Origin: Paraburkholderia sabiae
GTDB lineage: Bacteria; Pseudomonadota; Gammaproteobacteria; Burkholderiales; Burkholderiaceae
Direction: 5' to 3'
NCBI RefSeq assembly: GCF_030412785.1
Contig: NZ_CP125297.1
Coordinates: 124,001 to 188,000 of the forward strand
DNA length: 64,000 nucleotides
The notes under the pieces are model-generated. The model was not told the DNA's origin and did not search any database. It was given only the letters and a program-made list of their open reading frames with translations. Made by a program: the position numbers and the translations under genes. This document shows positions 57,538-64,000 of the stretch, one piece after another (within the stretch, counting starts at the first letter, position 1; each line of letters starts with the position of its first letter).

Positions 57538-58718
57538 ATGGACCTGCCCGTCGATCTCACCACGCTCAGCCCTGACCAGCTTCGCGCACTGGCCGCACAG
57601 CTGGCCGTCCAGCTTGCAGACAGGGAGCGCGAAGTCGGTGAGAAGGAACGGGAGCTGCAATATCGGCAAACCCGTATCGACCAGCTCGCTGCGCTTGCCA
57701 AACTGTTGCCGTTTGATGACCGAGAGTTCATGCGTGATACGCCCGAACGCAAATCACGACAGCAACGTGCGCGACGCGCACCATTGCCGGCGCATCTGCC
57801 GCGCACCGACATTCATCACGACGCGGATACCACGGCATGTCACTGCGGCTGCGAGCTCGAGCGCATTGGCGAAGACATCAGCGAGAAGCTTGACTACACG
57901 CCAGGCGTGTTCACAGTCGAGCGACATATCCGCGGCAAGTGGGTGTGCCGTCAATGCGAGACGCTGACACAGGAACCCGTGCCCGCGCACATCATCGACA
58001 AGGGCATCCCGACGGCCGCGCTGTTGGCCTGGGTGCCGGTATCGATGTTCGCCGATCATCTGCCGCTGTACCGGCTTGAACGCATCTGCGCCCGCGCAGG
58101 GCTGGCGATCCCTCAGTCGACACTGGGCGACTGGGCGGGCGTGTGCGGCGTGCGACTACAGCCGCTGGTCGATGCACTGCGCGAACAGATCCTGCGTCAG
58201 GCTGTACTGCATGCGGATGAAACGCCTGTGCAGATGCTCAGTCCGGGCAAAGGCAAGACACATCGTGCGTATCTGTGGGCGTATACCACGACGCAATACG
58301 CGTCGCTCAAGGCGGTCGTGTATGACTTCGCCGACAGCCGCGCTGGGGAGCATGCGCGCGCCTTCCTGGGTGACTGGCAGGGCAAGCTGGTGTGCGACGA
58401 CTACAGCGGCTACAAGAACAGCTTTACCCGGGGCATCACGGAGATCGGCTGTGCTGCACATGCGCGACGCAAGTTCTTCGAGCTGCATGCAAACCATCAG
58501 AGCGAGATCGCCGGGCAGGCATTGAAATACTTCGGCACGCTATACGAAATCGAACGCGAAGCCGCGGTGCTTGATCCCGATGCACGGCGTGCGCTGCGCC
58601 AGAGCCGTTCGAGACCGGTGATGGATGCGTTGCATGCGTGGCTGAGCGCGCAGCGGTGCCTGGTTCCAGAGGCCTCAGGAATTGCGAAAGCACTGGCTAC
58701 CTCATTATCAACTTTTAT
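57538..58718 (+). pseudogene. IS66 TnpC transposase, 3' end replaced
   Basis: Starts MDLPVDLTTLSPDQLRALAA, coiled coil, zinc finger HCGCELERIGEDISEKLDYT and RQCETLTQEP, DDE domain VLHADETPVQMLSPGKGKTH, LVCDDYSGYKNSFTRGI and SGIAKALATSL. There the sequence switches to the end of another element and a stop follows at 58738; the conserved ENAIRPxxxGR segment is missing, so it is inactive. Confidence 0.75.
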
Positions 58719-58823
58719 GTATGTAGCGGCTAGATGGTAATGTCCGCTTAGCCGCATAGAAATGTCCGCTTTTGATGCCGTCGTATGCTAGCCACCCGCC
58801 GTTTTCGGGCGCTCTAGACATCG

Positions 58824-59843
58824 ATGGCTGTGACAGAACGGATAACAATGGCGATGCGGGAACTGGACAGATTCAAAGTCATTCAGGATGTGACGGAGGG
58901 ACGGCTCAAGCCATGGCGTGCTGCCGAACGTCTGGGTCTGACGACGAGGCAAGTACGGCGGTTGGTGGCCCGATACCGCGAGTCTGGCGCTCCTGGACTG
59001 ATCTCTCGCAAGCGCGGTATGCCCGGGAATCGGAGACTGGACGGCGAACTGGCCCAACGTGCTCTAGCCATCGTCCGGGAGCGATACGCCGATTTCGGCC
59101 CGACCCTGGCGTGTGAGAAGCTGCGCGAATGTCACGGCATCCGGCTCGCGAAGGAAACCGTACGTAACCTGATGACGCAAGCCGAGCTGTGGATACCGCG
59201 CCGGCAGCGCCCGCCGAAGGTCTACCAGCCGCGCGCGCGGCGCGCCTGCCTGGGCGAACTGGTGCAGATCGACGGCAGCGATCACCGGTGGTTCGAGGAA
59301 CGGGCGCCGGCCTGCACGCTGCTGGTGTATGTCGGCGATGCGACGAGCCGGTTGATGGCGTTGCATTTCACGACGACCGAATCAACTTTTAGTTATTTCG
59401 AAGCGACGCGCGCATACATCGAGCGCCATGGCAAACCCGGCGCACTCTACAGCGACAAGTACAGTGTGTTCCGCAAGTCAGGCGCGAACAAGGATGGCAA
59501 TAGCGTGACGCACTTCGGGCGGGCCATGTACGAACTGAACATCGACACGTTCTGTGCAAACAGCAGTCCGGCCAAGGGCCGCGTCGAACGTGCGCACCTG
59601 ACGCTGCAGGACCGGCTCGTCAAGGAACTGAGGCTGCGCGGCATCAACACGGTGGCCGAAGCCACCAATGCGTACGCTCCGCTCTTCATGGCCGCTTATA
59701 ACGCCCGCTTCGCCAAGCCCCCGAAGAGCGATTTTGACACACACCGGCCGCTGCGCGCTGATGAGAGCCTTGAGCTGGTGATGACGTGGCGCGAGACGCG
59801 CAAGGTGACAAAGTCGCTGACCGTGCAGTATGACCGCGCGTAG
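58824..59843 (+). pseudogene. ISNCY-like transposase, C-terminally truncated
   Basis: 339 aa: HTH LKPWRAAERLGLTTRQVRRL, then GPTLACEKLRECHGIRLAKE, DDE core with first Asp in GELVQIDGSDHRWFEERAP, second in YSDKYSVFRKSG and Glu in NSSPAKGRVERAHLTLQDRL. Relatives run roughly 80-110 residues longer; here the frame stops after KSLTVQYDRA. Its upstream end (from about 58719) sits in the IS66 tnpC. Confidence 0.7.
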
Positions 59844-60152
59844 AGGTTGGTCAACCCGAGCCTACGTTACCTCCGCATGCTCCGCCGTTCACGGCGGGGT
59901 CGCGTTGATCGTATATCTTGCTCCGAGGTTCCCACGGTTAGCGACGATCGGTCGCTCGTTTGTAGTTGCTTTGGGCCTCGATTGAACTCCGTCAGCCATC
60001 GATTCTTAGAAACCTCCCGACCTGGGTCTAGGCGAGGTGCAATCAGGGAAAGGCCTTCTCAAGCCGACGACCTAAAGCACAATATTTCCGGGGTATCCGG
60101 AAGTTCGTGTGGAAACTGATTCACACGTAAGATTCGATTGACCTCACCGAGG
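59844..60152. other. Gap between ISNCY-like and TnpB remnants
   Basis: No gene or clear repeat recognised over about 300 bp. Confidence 0.4.
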
Positions 60153-60745
60153 CTATCCAGGACCGGAAATACGGATTGGACCGTCTCGGGTCGGCAGACC
60201 TACCCCGAGGCCTGTTGAATCCGCGACGTGCTGGCTTACCAGCGCGCCGAGGAGTGCATCGCGAGACGCCCGGCTCGTATCTGTATCACCCAGAGAACGT
60301 CTCTGAATCACGTTACGCGCCGCCTTGACATCCGCGTGCTGACGTGCCCGCACCACAGGCACTTGAGTTTCGCCTGGTCGGTGCGGTTATTCTTATCTAC
60401 GTATCCGCGAGCCGAATCGGCCTGTGACGAATACGCGGCGATAACTTTCCTGCATGTGATGCCGATGTCCGAGATCAGCCTGTTGAGCCAGCGACTCAGG
60501 CCCGGCGCGCGGAGATCGAGCCGCTCGAACACGAGCTCGGCCGGTGTGCGCACTGCTACCAGCCCGTTCAGGCAACGGCCGACCTCGCTTTCGAGCCACC
60601 CACGCATCGCGGCGACGTACCTGCGATACTGTGCGTGCCGGTTGGGTTTGAGGCCGCGCTTCTGAAGATACTGAGCGAGCTTCATGATGCGCCGATCGTA
60701 GTACTCTAGCTTCACGCACCATTGCCGGCCAATGAGGTCACCCAC
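60153..60745 (-). pseudogene. TnpB (IS200/IS605 OrfB) remnant
   Basis: The frame from 60745 has YYDRRIMKLAQYLQKRGLKP, GRCLNGLVAVRTPAELVFER (the RuvC Glu region), LDLRAPGLSRWLNRLISDIG, then the zinc finger. The second Cys pair CLWCGH is intact but the first is lost (SSQADSARGYVDKNNR where TSQxCxxCGY is usual). A frameshift then leads to RQHADVKAARNVIQR, the last catalytic Asp region. The N-terminal half is missing. No guide-RNA end can be recognised. Confidence 0.7.
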
Positions 60746-60829
60746 TCCTCTGCGCCACCGCCCCGGCCGAGTGTTCTCCTTAAACTTGTCAAACTCACGA
60801 AGAGCTCTTCGACATCACTTGCAGGAAGG

Positions 60830-60916
60830 TCATCGCCGCGCGTTCAGTCCGATTCGACTTGCGAATACCTGAACGAGAACAACCGAACAAAACAAACGGA
60901 ATTCAGGTGCCTGTAA
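60830..60916 (+). pseudogene. Second TnpB fragment (zinc-finger region only)
   Basis: The plus frame reads VQSDSTCEYLNENNRTKQTE, then FRCL and stop, aligning with the TnpB segment YVDKNNRTDQAKLKCLWCGH on the other strand at 60390. Very short. The 61-kb sequence downstream may be its decayed continuation. Confidence 0.3.
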
Positions 60917-61491
60917 CTCAGCAGCCTGCAACGAAAGCGTGAGCGGCGCCGCAGCGATAGCCGATGAAGCCCGTCTTAGCGTCACGTTCGGTACCGACAA
61001 TTTTAGGATTCCCGTGCTCGCCGTCGGTGCGGGCGCCGGTCCCGTCGATCCTGGATTCAAGGCCTTCTCCAGCTCCGGGCGGACGACGGGCAAGGGGCTG
61101 CCGCGGCGAATCCGGAGTCGTGTCAAGGCTTGGTGACCTTCAACGACCTCACGAAGGTAGTCCAATGAATGCTAGTGGCCGAACTGAGTTGGCCGCCCCT
61201 TCCCCCACGACATTCATGACGCTCGCTCCAGCCGCATACCGTCGACGGGCATACTGCCTCGCTTTCATGATCCGGTCGTCGATTGCGGAGAGTTCAAACC
61301 TAGCGAACGAAGTTCAGAGCTCAACAAATGTCGACATTGCAGTGTCACAATGCCGCCGCTGATTCCAAGCCTTCCTTACAATTTCCAAAAAACAATTCGT
61401 TAGCAGATTTTCATTCCAATTCGTTGACCGCTTACCCGCTCTGGGTTTAGGGTCACGCTTTCAAACCGCCCCCACAGCCGAATACCAATCG
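60917..61491. other. Unassigned region
   Basis: Frames on both strands (60939-61136 plus; 60830-61165 minus) overlap and neither shows a family feature. Possibly decayed IS200/IS605 DNA next to the TnpB pieces. Confidence 0.3.
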
Positions 61492-61695
61492 ATGCAATCA
61501 TTGAGTGTTGAAATCGCTGGCGTGACTTACACGGGAACCTACCGCGTCACGTCGGGTTCAGTCATCGTCTACTTCGATGCTGACATTAAATTTTCCCCCA
61601 AGGGGATAGATCCTCCCGAGGTCGTCGCTCGATGGCTGCTCCGAGATCTATGCCTAAGAAGCGAAGCGCACAAGCACAAGCTCGGCAAGCCCTAA
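61492..61695 (+). CDS. Small hypothetical protein
   Basis: 67 aa: MQSLSVEIAGVTYTGTYRVT, SGSVIVYFDADIKFSP, PPEVVARWLLRDLCLRSEAH. The alternating hydrophobic N-terminal half suggests a small beta sheet followed by a helix. No family recognised. Upstream sequence lacks a strong ribosome site. Plausible because the composition is protein-like and no competing frame is better. Confidence 0.4.
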   Translation: MQSLSVEIAGVTYTGTYRVTSGSVIVYFDADIKFSPKGIDPPEVVARWLLRDLCLRSEAHKHKLGKP

Positions 61696-63216
61696 GCACC
61701 TCCAAACACCGGCCGCGTGTGGGCTTTCCACCCGCGTGGAGGGTCCTACACAGTTCACGACTCACGAGCGCGATATTACCGTCCCCTGGCGAGCACAGCT
61801 TGAACGATGTCGTTGCCAGCGAGGCTTCCATCGTCGAACAATTTAGCGCTGGCGGCAGCCTACAGGGCGTCGCTTCGCGCGTAGCCCTATCGTCGCCATC
61901 AACGCAGCATTTCATCGTTACGCCTCGCAGAGCCCTTTTGGATTGGCCAACCCATGAATGGGAATGCGCCACCGATAGCGAGACGAAAAGAGGCAGCGCC
62001 GCACGTTCCTGCGTAGCGCTGCCAAGAAAGACTTTACGCGTTGCTCATGCGATCACTGCAAAAAAGACCGCACCGTAAGGACCGGTGCGTGTTCCCAAAC
62101 GTAACGATGACAACAAGCGTCCCACGCGTGGAGCGGGGAAATTTTAAAGCGACTTCATCGATGACAATCGGCGAACAATCAACCTCGGAGCGGAATTCCT
62201 GCGAAGACCGGTGGACAATCGCATTAAAGCTCCGCAGACCCCACGCATCCCGCCCCAGCACAGGCCACGCTCGCTTCCGCGACGGAAGCAAATAATGCGC
62301 GTTCTCGCTGTTGTCTCTTTCGGCCACAGCTTTGGCCGAACTGCGCAAACCACTGACGCGCCGCGCGTCTTATAATCGACTAAGTTCCGAAACATGGAAC
62401 GCACCGGTCCTTGGCATCCGCATCGGCCGATCCCGTTGTGGACTTTTCGTCGTCTTGGAGGTTTAGCTGCTGGAGCTCAAACGGGGGTTCCCCATTCGGC
62501 GACGCCGCACCGGAACCATGGTGCGGCATCTTTTTGACGCTTCAGCAATGACATTTTGCTGGAAGAACTTCCTCACGTGCCAAATTGTGCATCTCCAGGA
62601 AACTGGCGCTTCCTTCGGCCGTCCTAGGCCGGGGTACCTGCTGGAGGCAAAACCTATGAAGCGCATCTTTGCGCGAATGCCCAGGCGCCGAAGAACCTTC
62701 ATTGACTGGGATCGAGCCGAGGGGGGCCACGAATGCGGCCACGAAATCGATGCGCAGCAATGAGAAGAACAATCCGACATCGATAGCGACATCCCCCTCT
62801 CACGAGGAATTGCGCCGGCGGTGAAGATGGCACTGCGCAACCCTCGAATCAACGCCTCAGTCGAAACTGTTCGCCGCACTTTGAAGATCGTAGCGGGTTG
62901 AGGGTTAAGCCGGCTAGAGCCAGCGGCCAGGCATGATTCGATGCGGACATGCGACACCTCTACGTCTTGCAGAAATCCGGCGAAACGACGAAATGAACGC
63001 AAAAAAACACACTCAATCAAATCAATTCCGCCGTACGTCGCAGCGAACAATCTGGAACAATCTTGGATTTGGTCAAATGCGACGGTTCTGTGCCAAGCAC
63101 AGCACGATGCTTCTGTGCCATGACAGCATCACCGTGTAATTCATTGCGCACGTCGTAGCAACGCCGGCCGTGCCGATGCAAATCCTCAATGGCACATTTG
63201 AGCTTTTCAGCGACAT
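61696..63216. other. 1.5-kb region without a supported gene
   Basis: Many overlapping short frames, none with recognisable domains; the longest (62463-63050 minus, 195 codons) has low-complexity, serine- and arginine-rich composition typical of a shadow frame. No repeat, tRNA or IS end was recognised. Confidence 0.35.
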
Positions 63217-63399
63217 ATGACATGGTGCATGTACTATCTGTTGGTGGCGCACCTTGGGCTGCATAACATGCTGGCCAAGGCGAACGATCTTGGCTTGGTT
63301 GATCGGCTGCTGGATGGCAGCAGCGACAACTTGACGAGGTGGTTACGCCTGATCGAGCGCGAAGGTGACGTGCAGGGAATCGCAGATCTGGAAAGCTGA
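63217..63399 (+). CDS. Small hypothetical protein upstream of 63401 gene
   Basis: 60 aa, or 56 from the inner ATG 63229: MYYLLVAHLGLHNMLAKAND, LDGSSDNLTRWLRLIEREG. Helical. Stops 1 nt before the next ATG, so the two are probably co-translated. Family unknown. Confidence 0.4.
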   Translation: MTWCMYYLLVAHLGLHNMLAKANDLGLVDRLLDGSSDNLTRWLRLIEREGDVQGIADLES

Positions 63400-63400
63400 T

Positions 63401-63859
63401 ATGTCTAGAAAGAACCGAGTTTCGAAAACAACGCAATCTGCACGACGCGAGGAAGCGTTGTTGCGTTTGCCGATGCCCCGCCCCGAAGTCGACGAGCTGG
63501 TGCTGATGTACCGCGCGGCACTGGAGGCGGTGAAGCGAGGGTATACAGACGCACCGCTAACAAGACGGCTTTACACCGCCGTGCTACTCACTCGCTTTCT
63601 GACAGATTCCGGACATGGACTGCTAGATCTGTGCGCGCTTAAGGACGCGTACAAGCAACTCACGACCATATATGAGCACGGTGATGAGACCGGCGTCTGG
63701 GACTATCCGCCAGAAACCATAGCCCTTTTGACGCAGGTTCTCAACGAGCACGACAGGCAACTGCGAGAAACGCCTTTGCATTTCCTGCTTCAAGCGAGCG
63801 ACCGTCTGGACAAGATCATTGAGCGGTCGTACTCGCGCGAAATCAGCTTCTCGAATTGA
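63401..63859 (+). CDS. Hypothetical protein, conserved-looking helical
   Basis: 152 aa from ATG 63401 (a GGAAAGCTG-like site upstream). Basic start MSRKNRVSKTTQSARREEAL, then RPEVDELVLMYRAALEAVKR, TRFLTDSGHGLLDLCALKDA, LNEHDRQLRETPLHFLLQAS. Predominantly helical, no known catalytic motif. I recall similar proteins in Burkholderia genomes but cannot name a function. It pairs with the preceding small gene. Confidence 0.55.
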   Translation: MSRKNRVSKTTQSARREEALLRLPMPRPEVDELVLMYRAALEAVKRGYTDAPLTRRLYTAVLLTRFLTDSGHGLLDLCALKDAYKQLTTIYEHGDETGVWDYPPETIALLTQVLNEHDRQLRETPLHFLLQASDRLDKIIERSYSREISFSN

Positions 63860-63908
63860 CCGGTGGGCGCGGCAAGCCTTGTCCTTCAAGGGCGAGTGAG
63901 AATCGCAC

Positions 63909-63925
63909 GGACGCCGAAGGCGTCC
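63909..63925. terminator. Short hairpin downstream of the last gene
   Basis: GGACGCC, loop GAA, GGCGTCC: a 7-bp perfect stem 50 bp after the stop at 63859. No clear U-run follows (TTCTC), so a terminator is only possible. Confidence 0.3.
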
Positions 63926-64000
63926 TTCTCAGGTGCTAGTGCGGTCTTCCGCATAAGTCGCTTCAGTCTCATGGACCGCGCTAAACGGACTCATCAGACG

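Noticed and set aside
62463..63050. 195-codon minus-strand frame
   Set aside because: Serine/arginine-rich composition without domains or ribosome site; it looks like a shadow in GC-rich DNA.
1..64000. CRISPR arrays, tRNA or rRNA genes
   Set aside because: No regularly spaced repeats, no tRNA cloverleaf motifs and no rRNA-like stretches were seen.

Overview
The window looks like an accessory replicon or genomic island from a plant-associated betaproteobacterium, most likely Burkholderiaceae. That is an inference from the general character of the proteins and the mix of IS families; no rRNA, tRNA or housekeeping gene is present to prove it. Roughly two thirds of the sequence is insertion sequences, many broken and nested inside one another. 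Between them sit five islands of metabolic genes.

Island 1 (1-6045) is a minus-strand operon: M24 metallohydrolase, DoeB/EutE-like N-acetyl-diaminobutyrate deacetylase, and a threonine-synthase-like PLP enzyme that runs off the left edge. Next to it are a GntR/UTRA repressor and an EhuB-like (ectoine-type) solute-binding protein. The set resembles ectoine/diaminobutyrate catabolism. Island 2 (8391-12999) holds a LYS1-type saccharopine dehydrogenase, an ATP-grasp ligase overlapping it by 11 nt, and an MFS_3 exporter. Island 3 (24511-29200) holds a PduX-like threonine kinase, a 31-codon sORF, a fold-II PLP enzyme fused to a GNAT acetyltransferase, and a second GntR/UTRA protein closely related to the one in island 1. 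Islands 2 and 3 are separated only by mobile-element debris (13.2-24.5 kb), so they were probably one cluster. Their enzymes suggest a route Thr -> O-phospho-Thr -> saccharopine-like adduct -> diaminobutyrate-type amino acid -> acetylation and/or peptide ligation -> export. Islands 1 and 3 also share an upstream GCTAATATACC-like motif. Island 4 (47013-48701) is a full-length tryptophan 2-monooxygenase (iaaM, auxin synthesis). Island 5 (50531-52731) is a radical SAM enzyme translationally coupled to a LysE/RhtB exporter.

Mobile DNA by region: 7.0-7.9 kb IS5 remnant; 13.2-23.4 kb one IS3 and one IS21 element broken by three related serine-recombinase elements; 23.4-24.5 kb IS110 remnant; 29.4-36.5 kb a five-layer nest of IS110/IS1111 and IS5 elements beside an IS256 remnant; 36.5-42 kb IS1182, IS5-like, IS630 and IS5; 42.8-46.6 kb IS1182 remnant and a complete IS66 with 8-bp target duplications, itself inside an older IS66 fragment; 49-50.2 kb IS5/IS6 debris; 52.8-59.8 kb integrase, IS4, three IS110 pieces, a truncated IS66 and an ISNCY-like element; 60.1-60.9 kb TnpB remnants. 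The right end (61.4-64 kb) has only a few small unassigned ORFs.

In this reading islands 1 to 3 form a make-and-use system for a diaminobutyrate-like compound under paired GntR repressors, while iaaM points to a host plant. The chemistry is inferred from family membership only.
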